Part shown: positions 17,535 to 27,212 of the stretch, piece by piece
Numbering within the stretch: position 1 is the stretch's first letter
Layout of the letters: every line of letters begins with the position of its first letter
Assembly (NCBI GenBank): GCA_025360715.1
Contig: JANYBS010000129.1
Span: forward strand, 1-57,881
Reading direction: 5' to 3'
DNA from: Candidatus Eiseniibacteriota bacterium
GTDB taxonomy: Bacteria > Eisenbacteria > RBG-16-71-46
DNA: 57,881 nt
Notes under the pieces: model-generated
Databases searched by the model: none
Told to the model about the DNA's origin: nothing
What the model saw: only the letters and a program-made list of their open reading frames with translations
Translations under genes and position numbers: made by a program

Positions 17535-18395
17535 CTAGGGTGAAGAGATCGCGGGCACGCGTTCAGCCCACTGGAAGTCGTCGCCGGCGGCTTCCGCTCG
17601 CGCGAGTGCCGTGCCGGGGTCGTGCTCAAGACAGATCCACGCTTGCTCGGCTGCAGCGCGCGTGAGCAGCGCGCGCTTCTCCTCCATCGTCTCGATGGCC
17701 GCGATGTCGTAGCCCATCACGAACGGGATGCGCACATGCGGCGCGAGCGGAATGAGGTCGGCTACGAAGTAGAGCGCCTGACCACCGCCCGAGATTCGCA
17801 CGAGTTGTTGGCCGCGCGTGTGCCCTTGCGCCGGGATCAGCTCGACGCCAGGCCACGGTTCGCCCGCGCCATCCCACCGATCGAGTACCCCGGCGGCGTG
17901 AAGCGGATCGAAATTCTCGGGCATATACGAGGCGCGCTCGCGCGGGTTCGGCGCATGCGCGTTCTCCCAGTTTCGCTGCTGGACATGGTAGCGCGCGTTC
18001 GGCAGACGCGGCACCAGCCGGCCGTCCAGCAACGCTGTTGCCCCGCCCGCGTGATCGAAGTGCAGGTGCGTGAGCAACACGTCGGTGATGTCGGCTGTCG
18101 TCAGGGAGTACTCGGCGAGCGACTTCTCGAGCGAAGGCTCGTCCTCCACCCGATAGATCTCGCGCAGCTTGGCGTCGAACTTACTTCCCAGACCCGCGTC
18201 GACCAGGATGCGACGGCCGTGCCCCTCGAGCAGCAGGCAGCGCATGGCCAAGCGAATGCGATTGCGCTCATCGGGCGCGTTGGTGCGGCTCCAGAGCGGC
18301 TTGGGCACGGAGCCGAACATCGAGCCACCATCGAGCCACAGGTAGCCCGTCTCGAGCGTGCGGGCGCTCCAAGCGCCCAAAGTCAGGGATGCCAT
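17535..18395 (-). CDS. Metallo-beta-lactamase-fold hydrolase
   Basis: 286 residues, no signal peptide. The di-metal site is visible as LLTHLHFDHAGG (HxHxDH) at about 108-119. Later ligands follow in AQGHTRGQ (His), FVADLIP (Asp) and LEHDPG (His). The N-terminal arrangement (LEGHGRRILVDAGLGSKF) is like lactonase/MPD-type members that hydrolyse small esters or lactones, but the substrate cannot be assigned. It lies 18 bases upstream of the DedA gene in the same orientation and may be the first gene of that operon. Confidence 0.8.
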   Translation of the reverse strand: MASLTLGAWSARTLETGYLWLDGGSMFGSVPKPLWSRTNAPDERNRIRLAMRCLLLEGHGRRILVDAGLGSKFDAKLREIYRVEDEPSLEKSLAEYSLTTADITDVLLTHLHFDHAGGATALLDGRLVPRLPNARYHVQQRNWENAHAPNPRERASYMPENFDPLHAAGVLDRWDGAGEPWPGVELIPAQGHTRGQQLVRISGGGQALYFVADLIPLAPHVRIPFVMGYDIAAIETMEEKRALLTRAAAEQAWICLEHDPGTALARAEAAGDDFQWAERVPAISSP

Positions 18396-18454
18396 TCGCG
18401 GAAGATGCGCGAGCCGCCAACGACCGTCAACCGCACGTGCGGCTGGAAAAGCGA

Positions 18455-18481
18455 CAGGCGCCCGGCATCGCCGAGCGCCTG
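18455..18481 (-). terminator. Probable weak terminator after the DUF4114 gene
   Basis: CAGGCGC (18455-18461) and GCGCCTG (18475-18481) form a 7-bp stem with a 13-base loop. Read on the - strand it is followed by TCGCTTTTCC. The T tract is short, so termination may be partial. Confidence 0.5.
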
Positions 18482-18512
18482 AAGCGGGGGGACCTGTCTG
18501 AAGCGAACCCGC

Positions 18513-19289
18513 CTAGTGCAGGTTCTTCATCTTGAGCTGGCCGAACGTGAGCCTCGCAGTCGGCGTCGCGCCGAGCGCAGAGATCTCGAAGACCATGTCG
18601 TTGTAGTCGTTGTCGTTGCCGTTCGGATCGTAGGACGGCCGGATCGGCAGGCCCGTGTCGCGATCCTCGAAGCACACCAGGAAGCGCGGGAAGGCGGCGC
18701 CATTCGCGACGCCACCGACACGCGTGAGATCGTATACAAGCGCCTGGACGTTGCCGCCGAACGGCGCGTGCGCCGTGGGCAGCGTATTGAACGCACGGTT
18801 CGTGAAGAACGTCGGCATCGCCAGCTTGGGGTTCTGGTTGCTGGTGTCCAGATAGAAGCCGAACTTGACCAGCGCATTCGGATCGCTCGAGAGCGAGATC
18901 GTCTTGCTGGTGCCGTTGCCCTGCGGGCCGTAGAACACGACGCCATCGTGGATGTCGTCGTTCTGGAGCACCGGCTTGGCGCCCGTCTCTTTGTACCAGC
19001 CGAGCAGATTCATGTTCTTGTTGCCAGCGACCTCGGTGATCAGGAGCGCCGGGACCTGATTGCCGACCCAGAACCACGGGTCGAGATCACCGGTGTGCGC
19101 CCCGATATAGTCGGTGCGGACGTGGATGGCACCCACGCCGTAGCGGGCATCGACGATCCGCTGCAGCGAATCGGCACCGTCCCAGGTCATGCCGATGTCG
19201 GCCGTGAGAGGGCCCGCATGCGCCGGAGTGACAGCGCTGCAAGCGACGCATACAGATACTGCCAATAGAGCGGCGGGTAGCCACTTCAT
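18513..19289 (-). CDS. Secreted DUF4114-domain protein
   Basis: 258 residues from the ATG at 19289, chosen because GAGGAG lies 7 bases upstream and a signal peptide (1-25, ending PAHA) follows. The C-terminal part carries the DUF4114 hallmark: a Phe-Glu-Asp strand, then an acidic run and DYNDMVFEIS near residue 230. In other bacteria DUF4114 occurs in calcium-binding extracellular and PEP-CTERM-type proteins. No sorting tail is present here. The function is unknown; a calcium-dependent surface or matrix protein is a reasonable guess. Confidence 0.75.
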   Translation of the reverse strand: MKWLPAALLAVSVCVACSAVTPAHAGPLTADIGMTWDGADSLQRIVDARYGVGAIHVRTDYIGAHTGDLDPWFWVGNQVPALLITEVAGNKNMNLLGWYKETGAKPVLQNDDIHDGVVFYGPQGNGTSKTISLSSDPNALVKFGFYLDTSNQNPKLAMPTFFTNRAFNTLPTAHAPFGGNVQALVYDLTRVGGVANGAAFPRFLVCFEDRDTGLPIRPSYDPNGNDNDYNDMVFEISALGATPTARLTFGQLKMKNLH

Positions 19290-19602
19290 GGGTGGTCTCC
19301 TCGGTGCGGATCGAGCTGTGACTACGTAGGGAGTCACCGGGGCAGCCATGCCGCCAGTGGCCTGCGCGGCAAGGGGGGGGTTGCAAGGGCGCGCGCAAGG
19401 CATTTACATGGACTTCTACCTGCCAAGTTTACCATTACTCTCGCAGGCGAACGCAAGCGGGATTTTTTGGCGCTGATCTTGTTTCGCCCTGGTGGCGCCA
19501 CCGCCCGGTTCGCCGACGCAAACCGGCCAGGCATGGCCCAGAGCGGAAACCGTTGAGCCATAAAGGCTTGCCCGATTCATGCCCGTCCGGTGGGCAGCCG
19601 GC
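19290..19602. other. 313-bp intergenic region, promoter/leader of the DUF4114 gene
   Basis: Apart from the GAGGAG ribosome binding site, this gap holds a weak hairpin just after the lpd stop on the - strand (TGCCC/GGGCA at 19580-19596) and a run of six T on + (19463-19468). I looked for a riboswitch or small RNA and found no convincing conserved pattern. Confidence 0.4.
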
Positions 19603-21003
19603 CTACATATGGATGGCGCGTCTGGCGACCGCCATGGCCGCCTCCTTGACCGCTTCGGGCAGGGTCGGATGGGCGTGGACGCTGCGGGCCACATCCTCTG
19701 CCGAGGCGCCGAACTCCATCGCCACCACGAGCTCGGCGATCAGGTCGCTCGCGCGCGGGCCGATGATGTGGCCGCCGACGATGCGGTCGGTCTGCGCATC
19801 GGCCAGGATCTTGACCTGGCCGTCCTTCTCTCCCATCGCCTTGGCCCGGCCGTTGGCGAGGAACGGGAACGTGCCCACGTTCACCGCGCAGCCCTGCGCC
19901 TTGGCCTCTTCCTCGGTCAAACCGACCGAAGCGAACTCCGGCCACGTGTAGACCACATTGGGGATGCACTCGTAGGCCACGTGGCCCGGCAGGCCGGCCA
20001 TGTGCTCGGCCACAGCCACACCCTCCTCTTCGGCCTTGTGCGCCAGCATCGGCCCGGCGATGACGTCACCGATCGCGTGGATGCCGGCGACGCTCGTCTG
20101 CCAGTGCGCGTCGACGGGGATGCGGCCCTTGGCGTCGAGCGCGATACCCAGCGCTTCCAGCCCCAACCCCTGCGTGTAGGGCCGGCGCCCCACCGCCACG
20201 AGCAGCACGTCGGCGACCTCCGTAGCGGTCTCCCCGCCTGCGGCGGGCGCGACCTGCACGTGCACTTGGCCGCCTTCGACGCGCGCACTCTTGGCCGCGA
20301 CGCCGAAGCGGAACTTCATGCCCTGCTTCTCGAGCGCACGTTGAAGTAACTTGCCGCAGCCGGCGTCCATGAGCGGCACGATGCGGTCCATGTATTCGAG
20401 CACGGTCACTTCGGCGCCCAAGCGGCGCCACACCGAGCCCAGCTCCAAGCCGATCGCGCCGGCACCGATCACCAGCAGACGGCCCGGCACCGTGGGCAGC
20501 GTGAGGGCCTCGGTCGAGTGGATGATCCGCTGGCCATCGAACGGAATGCCCGGAAGGCCCGCGGGTTTGGAGCCCGTGGCGATCAGGATGCGCTTCGTGA
20601 CCAGGCGCTGAGGCGCGCCTTCGCCAGTGACCTCGACCTCGGTCGCCGAGACGATGCGCGCGGTGCCCTGCACGCGGTCGATCTTGTTCTTCTTGAACAG
20701 CCCCGCGACGCCGCGCGTGAGCTCTTTCACCACGCCGTCCTTGCGCGCCAGCATGGTGGGCAGGTCAAGGCTCACCTCGGCCTTGATGCCATGCGCCGCG
20801 AACGCGTGACGGGCGTTATCGAAGTGCTCGCTCGAATCGAGCAGGGCCTTGCTGGGGATGCAGCCCACATTCAGGCACGTGCCGCCGAGCGACTCGTACT
20901 TCTCGATGCAGGCCGTGCGAAGTCCCAGCTGCGCGGCGCGGATCGCGGCCACGTAACCGCCGGGACCGGCGCCGATGACGATCAGATCGTAGCTCTCGGA
21001 CAT
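19603..21003 (-). CDS. lpdA: Dihydrolipoyl dehydrogenase (E3)
   Basis: 466 residues, the normal E3 length. It reoxidises the dihydrolipoyl arm of the 2-oxoglutarate (and possibly pyruvate) dehydrogenase complex, passing electrons through FAD to NAD+. Visible are the FAD-binding GAGPGGYVAA near the N-terminus, the redox-active disulfide GGTCLNVGC (Cys43, Cys48), the NAD-binding GAGAIGLELGSVW, the second FAD motif around HAIGDVIAGPMLAHKA, and the C-terminal His-Glu dyad HAHPTLPE. The start at 21003 was chosen from homology (MSESYDLIVIGAG). It is the third gene of sucA-sucB-lpd, 32 bases after sucB. Confidence 0.97.
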   Translation of the reverse strand: MSESYDLIVIGAGPGGYVAAIRAAQLGLRTACIEKYESLGGTCLNVGCIPSKALLDSSEHFDNARHAFAAHGIKAEVSLDLPTMLARKDGVVKELTRGVAGLFKKNKIDRVQGTARIVSATEVEVTGEGAPQRLVTKRILIATGSKPAGLPGIPFDGQRIIHSTEALTLPTVPGRLLVIGAGAIGLELGSVWRRLGAEVTVLEYMDRIVPLMDAGCGKLLQRALEKQGMKFRFGVAAKSARVEGGQVHVQVAPAAGGETATEVADVLLVAVGRRPYTQGLGLEALGIALDAKGRIPVDAHWQTSVAGIHAIGDVIAGPMLAHKAEEEGVAVAEHMAGLPGHVAYECIPNVVYTWPEFASVGLTEEEAKAQGCAVNVGTFPFLANGRAKAMGEKDGQVKILADAQTDRIVGGHIIGPRASDLIAELVVAMEFGASAEDVARSVHAHPTLPEAVKEAAMAVARRAIHM

Positions 21004-21035
21004 GGCGAGTCGTGACTCCTGAAAAAACTGCGGTA

Positions 21036-22265
21036 TCAGACCGCGAGCAACATGCGCTCGGGGTCCTCGAGACGCTCCTTCACCTTCACGAGGAACGTCA
21101 CGGCCTGCTCGCCGTCGATCAATCGGTGATCGTAGGAGAGCGCGAGGTACATCATGGGACGGATCACGATCTGATCGTTTACCACGACCGGGCGCTTCTC
21201 GATCTTGTGCATGCCCAGGATGCCGCTCTGGGGCGGATTCAGGATGGGCGTCGAGAGTAGTGAGCCGAAGACACCGCCGTTCGTGAGGGTGAACGTGCCG
21301 CCCGAGAGTTCCTGGGGCGAGAGCTGACCGTCGCGGCCGCGCTGCGCCAGGCGCGCGATCTCGCGCTCGATGCCGGCGAAGTCCAGCCGTTCCACATGGC
21401 GCACGACCGGCACCACCAGGCCGCGCGGCGTGCTGGCCGCGATGCCCATGTGCACGTGATCGCGATAGACGATATCGCTGCCGCGGATCTCGCCATTCAC
21501 GGCCGGCACTTCCTGCAGCGCGAGCACGCACGCGCGCGTGAAGAAGCTCATGAAGCCCAGCTTCACGCCATGCTTCTTCTCGAATCCGTCTTTGTAGCGG
21601 GCGCGAGCGTCCAGCACGCGCGTCATGTCGACCTCGTTGAAGGTCGTCAGGATGGCCGCTGTCTGCTGCGCCTGCACGAGACGCTCGGCGATACGCGCAC
21701 GGATTCGGCTCATGGGCACGACGCGTTCGCCGCTGCCATCGGCCTCGGGGAGCGCGGCGGCAGCAGGCGCTTGAGCGGGCGCAGGCGCCGGCGCCGGCGC
21801 TGGCGCAACGGCAGGGACATCAAGCGTCGCAGCGACGTGGCGCTGGACGTCCTCTTTGAGCACTCGCCCACCGCGGCCGGTGCCGGCGACCTTCGCGACG
21901 TCGACGCCCGACTCCTCGGCGATGCGACGCGTCGCGGGCATGGCGGCTGCAGTGGCCGCCGAAGCCACAGCGGGCGCGGGTGCGGCCGCAGGCGTCACCG
22001 CAGGCGCGCTCGCCGCAGCCGCCCCCGTCTCGATGCGCGCGAGCACGTCGCCGACCAGCACGGTCTCGCCCACCTTGCGCGCATGCTTGAGCACACCGCC
22101 CGCGTCGGCCACGATCTCGACTGCGGCCTTGTCGGTCTCGAGCGTCGCCACCGGTTCATCGATGCGCACGTTCGCGCCGTCCGCCTTGAGCCATTCCACC
22201 AGCGTCGCTTCCGAGATGGACTCGGCCAGACGCGGCACTTTGACCTCGACGATCTCGTTACTCAT
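21036..22265 (-). CDS. sucB: 2-oxoglutarate dehydrogenase E2, dihydrolipoyllysine succinyltransferase
   Basis: 409 residues. One lipoyl domain (1-78, lipoylated Lys46 in ETDKA) is joined by an Ala-Pro linker to the peripheral-subunit-binding domain (about 112-147, [19 protein letters not shown]). A second, nearly pure Ala-Pro linker leads to the catalytic domain (about 180-409) with the active-site His380 and Asp384 in [10 protein letters not shown]. It transfers the succinyl group to CoA and forms the core of the complex. Its ATG overlaps the sucA stop (ATGA), giving tight E1:E2 coupling. Confidence 0.96.
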   Translation of the reverse strand: MSNEIVEVKVPRLAESISEATLVEWLKADGANVRIDEPVATLETDKAAVEIVADAGGVLKHARKVGETVLVGDVLARIETGAAAASAPAVTPAAAPAPAVASAATAAAMPATRRIAEESGVDVAKVAGTGRGGRVLKEDVQRHVAATLDVPAVAPAPAPAPAPAQAPAAAALPEADGSGERVVPMSRIRARIAERLVQAQQTAAILTTFNEVDMTRVLDARARYKDGFEKKHGVKLGFMSFFTRACVLALQEVPAVNGEIRGSDIVYRDHVHMGIAASTPRGLVVPVVRHVERLDFAGIEREIARLAQRGRDGQLSPQELSGGTFTLTNGGVFGSLLSTPILNPPQSGILGMHKIEKRPVVVNDQIVIRPMMYLALSYDHRLIDGEQAVTFLVKVKERLEDPERMLLAV

Positions 22266-25054
22266 CGTTCCACTCCCTTGCTCGCGCGGGTGGTGCGCGC
22301 GCTACGGGTATGCGCGGGGCCCGCCGCCGCGGCCGTCGGCGTGGCGCTCAGCGCCTCGGTGAGGATGGCCTGCTCCTGCTGCTGGTGCATCACGTAGAAG
22401 CCGGTCGCCGTGCTCGAAGCTGCGGGCCGCGCCAGATACGAGAGCGTCGCCCCGGCGGGCAGGCCCAGCTCGAAGCGGTGGCGCAGATGCCGCCAAGCGC
22501 CCATGTTGAGCGGCTCCTCCTGCACCCAGCGGATGTCCTTGGCCTGCGGGTACCGGGCGAGAACCTCACCCACCTCGACGTGCGGGAACGGATACATCTG
22601 CTCCAGCCGCACGATGGCGATGTCCTCGCGTCCCGCGGCCGCGCGAGCCTCGAGTAGCAGATAGAAGAAACGCCCGCTCACGAACAACACGCGCGTCACC
22701 TTCGCGGCATCGGCGGCTGTGTCATCGATCACCGTGCGGAACCCGCCCTGCTCGAACTCGCTCACGGGCGATACCGCCAGCTTGTGCCGCAACAGGCTCT
22801 TGGGACTCATCACGATCAGGGGCTTGCGGAAGCGCCGCAGCTGCTGCCGCCGCATCGCGTGGAAGAATTGCGCGGGCGTGGTCAGGTTCACGACCTGCAT
22901 GTTGTGGTCGGCGCACAATTCCAAGAATCGCTCCAAGCGCGCGCTCGAATGCTCGGGACCCTGGCCTTCGTAGCCATGCGGCAGCAGCAGCGTGAGTCCG
23001 CTCATGCGGCCCCACTTCGTCTCGCCGCTGGCGATGAACTGGTCCATGTACACTTGCGCCACGTTCGCGAAATCGCCGAACTGCGCTTCCCAGATGCACA
23101 GCGTGTGCGGATCCGCCGTGCTGAAGCCGTATTCGAAGCCGAGCACCGCCGACTCGCTGAGCATGGTGTCGACGACCTCGAAGCGCCCTTGCTCCGGCGC
23201 CAAGTGCTGCAGCGGCACGTAGCGCTCGCCACTCTCGCCATCGTAGAGCGCGGCATGGCGGTGCGTGAACGTGCCGCGCCCGGCATCCTGACCCGTCAGG
23301 CGCACGTTCCGGCCTTCCATCAGCAGGGACCCATAGGTGAGGCTCTCGGCCAGCGACCAGTCGATCCTGTCTTCGAGGAACATGCGGCGGCGGTCGGTAC
23401 CCAACTGCGCGATCTTGCGATGCGGATGGAAACCCTCGGGCAGCGTGGTGATCCGGTTCAGCACCTGCTCCAGGTTCGCGCGCGACACGCGGGTGTCGGC
23501 CGACCAATCGTCGGCGGCCCACGCGAGGCCGCGCCAGAGACCGCTCGGCGCTTCGCGCGTGACCTTGACCGGTTCGCTCGACGCACGGCGGTGCGCCGCG
23601 CGGAACTCGGTGTCGATCTCCTTCTCGAGCTTCTCGAGGGTCGCCGCATCGATTACGCCGGCGGCGACCAACTGGTCCGCGTAGCGCCGCGCGATGGGCG
23701 TGTGCTTGGCGATCTTCTGGTACATCACCGGTTGCGTGAACGTGGGATCGTCCATCTCGTTGTGACCGTGCTTGCGGTAACACACCAGGTCGATGAACAC
23801 GTCGCGCTGGAACCGAACGCGGTAGTCGAGCGCCAGCGACATCGCGCGCACGCACGCCTCGGGATCATCGCCGTTCACGTGCAGCACCGGCGCATCCACC
23901 ACGCGCGCGAGCGCCGTGGGATAGCGCGTGGGCCGCGAGTCGTGCGGCGACGTCGTGAAACCCACCTGGTTATTGATGATCAGGTGGATCGTGCCGCCCG
24001 TCTGGTACGCCGGCAACTGCGCGAGCGTGAGTGTCTCGGGCACGATGCCTTCGCCGGCGAAGGCGGCGTCGCCGTGGATGAGCACGGGAATCCCGCGGTC
24101 ACGGGCGGCGTCGCTCATGACCTCCTGCCGCGCACGCACGGCGCCCAGCACCACAGGATTCACGTACTCGAGATGGCTGGGGTTGTAGCACAGGCTCAGG
24201 CGGATCTCGCGGCCGCCCGGCATGGCTTGCGTGGACGAATAGCCCAGGTGGTATTTCACGTCGCCGTGTCCCTGGACCTCGGCGGGCGCGAAACTCGACT
24301 CGAACTCGCTGAAGATGTTCTCGAGCGGCTTCTTCATGACATTGGCGAGGAAGTTGAGCCTTCCCCGGTGCGGCATGCCGATGGAGAGATGCTCGACGCC
24401 GCGGTCGGCCGACTCGCGCACCAACGTGTCGAACATGGGGATCACGCTGGCAGCGCCTTCGAGCGAGAAGCGCTTCTGGCCCGTGTAACGCGCGTGCAGG
24501 AACTGTTCGAAGCCGTCGGCCGTGAGCAGCGCGCGCAGGATGCGCACGCGGTCGGCGTCGGCGACGGGCGAGCGGTAGCGCGGGCTCTCGAGCCGTTCGG
24601 CGAGCCACTCGCGCTGCTGCACGTCGGAGATGTCCATGTATTCCACCGCGAACGTGCCGCAGTAGATCTCGCGCAGGCGCGCGATGAGTTGGCGCAGCGT
24701 GCCGCGCGCCTCGCCACGGAATGGCGCTGCGTCCACCTCGCGCTCGAGGTCCGCTTCGCTGAGCCCGAACGCCTCGAGTTCCAGGAACGCGTGCGAAGCC
24801 TGGCGCGTGCCGAGTGGATCGAGGTCCGCGATCACGTGCCCGAAGCCGCGGTACGCCTCGACCACGCCATGGACCGGGCCGGCGCCACCGGCCCCACCGG
24901 TCGACGCCGCCGGACGGCTCGCGCCCAACTCGAGGCCGCTGAAGAAGAGCGCCCAGTCCTCGGAGACGCTGCCGGGGGCCTGCCGCCAGGCGGCGTATTG
25001 CTGTTCGATGTAGTCCGCGTTCGCGCGAAGGATGAAGTCGAGTCGCCCTGCCAT
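22262..25054 (-). CDS. sucA: 2-oxoglutarate dehydrogenase E1 component
   Basis: 930 residues from ATG 25054, chosen over an upstream in-frame start because AAGGAG lies directly before it and the product begins with the E1-typical [19 protein letters not shown]. This is the thiamine-diphosphate decarboxylase of the TCA-cycle complex. Family landmarks include GMPHRGRLN, the KYHLGYS stretch, the [10 protein letters not shown] ThDP/Mg region, NNQVGFTT, the [13 protein letters not shown] motif and the C-terminal [20 protein letters not shown] segment. The operon sucA-sucB-lpd indicates a complete oxidative TCA step, hence a respiratory organism. Confidence 0.97.
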   Translation of the reverse strand: MAGRLDFILRANADYIEQQYAAWRQAPGSVSEDWALFFSGLELGASRPAASTGGAGGAGPVHGVVEAYRGFGHVIADLDPLGTRQASHAFLELEAFGLSEADLEREVDAAPFRGEARGTLRQLIARLREIYCGTFAVEYMDISDVQQREWLAERLESPRYRSPVADADRVRILRALLTADGFEQFLHARYTGQKRFSLEGAASVIPMFDTLVRESADRGVEHLSIGMPHRGRLNFLANVMKKPLENIFSEFESSFAPAEVQGHGDVKYHLGYSSTQAMPGGREIRLSLCYNPSHLEYVNPVVLGAVRARQEVMSDAARDRGIPVLIHGDAAFAGEGIVPETLTLAQLPAYQTGGTIHLIINNQVGFTTSPHDSRPTRYPTALARVVDAPVLHVNGDDPEACVRAMSLALDYRVRFQRDVFIDLVCYRKHGHNEMDDPTFTQPVMYQKIAKHTPIARRYADQLVAAGVIDAATLEKLEKEIDTEFRAAHRRASSEPVKVTREAPSGLWRGLAWAADDWSADTRVSRANLEQVLNRITTLPEGFHPHRKIAQLGTDRRRMFLEDRIDWSLAESLTYGSLLMEGRNVRLTGQDAGRGTFTHRHAALYDGESGERYVPLQHLAPEQGRFEVVDTMLSESAVLGFEYGFSTADPHTLCIWEAQFGDFANVAQVYMDQFIASGETKWGRMSGLTLLLPHGYEGQGPEHSSARLERFLELCADHNMQVVNLTTPAQFFHAMRRQQLRRFRKPLIVMSPKSLLRHKLAVSPVSEFEQGGFRTVIDDTAADAAKVTRVLFVSGRFFYLLLEARAAAGREDIAIVRLEQMYPFPHVEVGEVLARYPQAKDIRWVQEEPLNMGAWRHLRHRFELGLPAGATLSYLARPAASSTATGFYVMHQQQEQAILTEALSATPTAAAAGPAHTRSARTTRASKGVER

Positions 25055-25417
25055 GCGCTCCTTCCGGGAATCCAGGTCGTTGACTGCATTCCGCATCCGG
25101 AAGGGACGGGAACATGTTGCCTGTTCACGCTATCGGAGCGGCAGGTTAGCATGGGTCCGAGCGTCCGGCACCGCGGGCTCTCACCCACTCTCCTGAGAGA
25201 GAACGCGCACACACGTCCCCCCGAAGCATCGACCAGGGCGGCCCTGCACTGCAGTTCGCGATCCGCAGGGCTGCAGCATGCAAGCTCGCAGCGCAGACGT
25301 GGTCTGGGAGGGCTGGGAAACGCTTCATTATCAAGCGGCTGATCCAATGACGCCGCTGGCCCCCCGCTTGCACTCTTTCGGCGGGGAATCAGTGTGTCTC
25401 ACGGAAATGGAGCCTCT
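25055..25417. other. 363-bp divergent intergenic region between sucA and the pseudopilin cluster
   Basis: It holds the sucA ribosome binding site (AAGGAG on -) and a GGAG element before the first pseudopilin. Around 25183-25206 there is an inverted CTCTC/GAGAG hairpin that could lie in a sucA leader. No riboswitch consensus was recognised and no ORF here looks real. Confidence 0.4.
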
Positions 25418-25900
25418 ATGCGCAAGGAACGAGGATTCACCCTGGTCGAAACGATGATCGTGCTCGTGATCGCGGGCATCGTCATGGCCATGGGCTTGCC
25501 GGCATTCGCCAGCTACCGCAGCACGCTTGCGATCAAGGCAGCGCGCAACCAGCTCAATGAGGACATCCGCACCGCGCGGCAGTTCGCGGTCTCGCGGCGC
25601 GCGCCCGTGTTCATCCGCTTCGGCACGACGAGCTCCACCACGGACCTGACGACGTACACGATCCACGTGGATTCAAACGGGGACGGTCTCATGAACAACA
25701 ACGAGCGCGTGATCAAGCGGACGATGCCCAAGAACACACGCATCTCCTCTGCGTCGCTCACGCCCGCGGACACGCTCGGCTTCGACATCAGCGGCATCCT
25801 GATCCCGGGCCAGACGGGCGGCACGCTCATCATGGCCAACTCCAAGAACAAGTACGACACCCTCTTGGTCTCGAGCGCGGGGATCGTCTACCGGCCATGA
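25418..25900 (+). CDS. FimT/GspH-like minor pseudopilin
   Basis: 160 residues from ATG 25418 (GGAG upstream; a further upstream in-frame start at 25394 would add residues before the leader). The class III prepilin leader MRKERG|FTLVE has cleavage after Gly6 and Glu at mature position 5. The hydrophobic helix MIVLVIAGIVMAMGLPAF follows, and the C-terminal half is a GspH/FimT-type beta domain. It is a minor subunit that would prime type IV pilus or type II secretion pseudopilus assembly. First gene of a four-pseudopilin cluster; it overlaps the next gene by ATGA. Confidence 0.85.
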   Translation: MRKERGFTLVETMIVLVIAGIVMAMGLPAFASYRSTLAIKAARNQLNEDIRTARQFAVSRRAPVFIRFGTTSSTTDLTTYTIHVDSNGDGLMNNNERVIKRTMPKNTRISSASLTPADTLGFDISGILIPGQTGGTLIMANSKNKYDTLLVSSAGIVYRP

Positions 25901-26322
25901 CCCAGACCTCTATGAACACTCGTCCCAGCGCGCCGCGCCGCACGGCGTCGGCAGGGTTCTCGCTCATCGAGGTCCTGATCGCCATGGTCGTCTTCGCCAT
26001 CGGCGTGCTGTCGCTGGCGATCTGCATCCCGCTCGGCACGCATAAGATCGATACCGCCGGCAATCAGACGCACGCGTCGGAGCTCGCCGCGCAGCGCGCG
26101 GAAGCGTTGCTGATCACGCCTTATGGCGACAACGACCTCACGGCTGGCGTGCACACGGATGCGAACAACCCGGTGGACGGCCAGTATTTCGTCGACTGGA
26201 CCGTGACGGACGACGCGCCGGTCACCGCCTGCAAGCGCGTTGTCGTGCAGGTGTCGCGCGGTAGCGCCAGCAACACACCCGATGCGCAGGTCGTCATCGT
26301 CACGCCGGAATCGGGAGGTTGA
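25897..26322 (+). CDS. PilV/GspI-like minor pseudopilin
   Basis: 141 residues. A long cytoplasmic leader (about 20 residues, Ala/Arg-rich) ends in AG|FSLIEVLIAMVVFAIGVLSL, with Glu at position 5 of the mature form. The pattern IEVLIAMVVFAIGVL is characteristic of the PilV/GspI group. The short C-terminal domain ends in a beta strand (VVIVTPESGG). It overlaps its upstream partner by 4 bases and is followed by the PilW-like gene. Confidence 0.82.
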   Translation: MTQTSMNTRPSAPRRTASAGFSLIEVLIAMVVFAIGVLSLAICIPLGTHKIDTAGNQTHASELAAQRAEALLITPYGDNDLTAGVHTDANNPVDGQYFVDWTVTDDAPVTACKRVVVQVSRGSASNTPDAQVVIVTPESGG

Positions 26323-26324
26323 TC

Positions 26325-27188
26325 GTGAAGACGCCGCTGGCCGCACACCATTCGCAGAAGGGCTTCGGTCTGGCCGAGCTGATGGTCACGCTGACCATCA
26401 TGGCGGTCGTGCTCGCTGCCGTCTTCTTCACGCTCAATCGTTCGCAGCGCCAGACGCAGCGGCTCACCAAGGTCGCCGAGATGCGCCAGATGGCGCGCAC
26501 GGCGGTGCAGCTGATCGAGCGCGAAAGCCGCATGGCCGGCTCGGGCTGGGGCCGCATCGTCGTGCAGGGTAGCAACAATGGCACGCCGTGGAGCATCCAG
26601 GCCGTGAACCCGGGCTTTGGCGGCAACTCGCGCAGTGACTCGCTCACCTTGGTCGGTGCCTGGCAAGCCAGCACGACGCTTTCGGCGGGCATGCCGAACT
26701 CGTCGGCGGTCTTCAAGGTCAACAGTGTCGCGGGATTCAATGTGAACGATCTCGTGATCGTGACCAATGGCTCGTCGGCGCATCTGTTCCAGGTGACGGC
26801 GACCAACGGCGCCAGCCAGCAGATCCAGCACAATCCCGCCTCCAGCTACAACGCCCCCGGCGGCCATTCGGGCTTCCCGCCTAGCGGCTATGGCGTGGGC
26901 TCGAACCTGTACAAGATCACCATGGCGACCTACCGCTACGACGCCACTGGCTACAGGCGCCCGGCATTGGTGCGCCAGGAACCGGGCAGCGCGGCACAGA
27001 TCGTCGCGTACGACGTGAACGGCTTCCATGTCTGGTACGAACTGCAGGACGGCACGTGGACACGCAACCCGGCCAGCATGGACCAGGTCGACAAGGTCAT
27101 CCCGGTGGTGCTCACCAAGGTCTCGGATAACCGCCTCGCGACGCTCTCAGACAGCGTGTGGGCTGCGATCCGGCCGCGGACCTTCTAG
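26325..27188 (+). CDS. PilW-like minor pseudopilin
   Basis: 287 residues. The GTG at 26325 is preferred because GGGAGG lies 6 bases upstream; an alternative TTG at 26319 overlaps the preceding stop. The leader HHSQKG|FGLAELMVTLTIMAVVL keeps Glu5, as in PilW/GspJ. The long C-terminal part (RQMARTAVQLIERESRMAG) matches PilW-type proteins. It sits in order between PilV-like and PilX-like genes, the classic minor-pilin arrangement. Confidence 0.82.
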   Translation: MKTPLAAHHSQKGFGLAELMVTLTIMAVVLAAVFFTLNRSQRQTQRLTKVAEMRQMARTAVQLIERESRMAGSGWGRIVVQGSNNGTPWSIQAVNPGFGGNSRSDSLTLVGAWQASTTLSAGMPNSSAVFKVNSVAGFNVNDLVIVTNGSSAHLFQVTATNGASQQIQHNPASSYNAPGGHSGFPPSGYGVGSNLYKITMATYRYDATGYRRPALVRQEPGSAAQIVAYDVNGFHVWYELQDGTWTRNPASMDQVDKVIPVVLTKVSDNRLATLSDSVWAAIRPRTF

Positions 27189-27212
27189 TCCTTCTCGTTC
27201 AAGGAGACTCTC

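Noticed and set aside
19290-19602. Possible cyclic-di-GMP or cobalamin riboswitch before the DUF4114 gene
   Set aside because: Short stretches such as GACGCAAACC resemble parts of known motifs, but the full conserved core and pairing are absent and the strand does not fit.
25137-25206. Possible glycine riboswitch or T-box in the sucA leader
   Set aside because: Only a short CTCTC/GAGAG hairpin and a GC-rich element are visible; the conserved aptamer or T-box bases are missing.
22784-25342. 852-residue open frame on + opposite sucA
   Set aside because: Antisense to an unmistakable 2-oxoglutarate dehydrogenase E1; composition is typical of a shadow frame.
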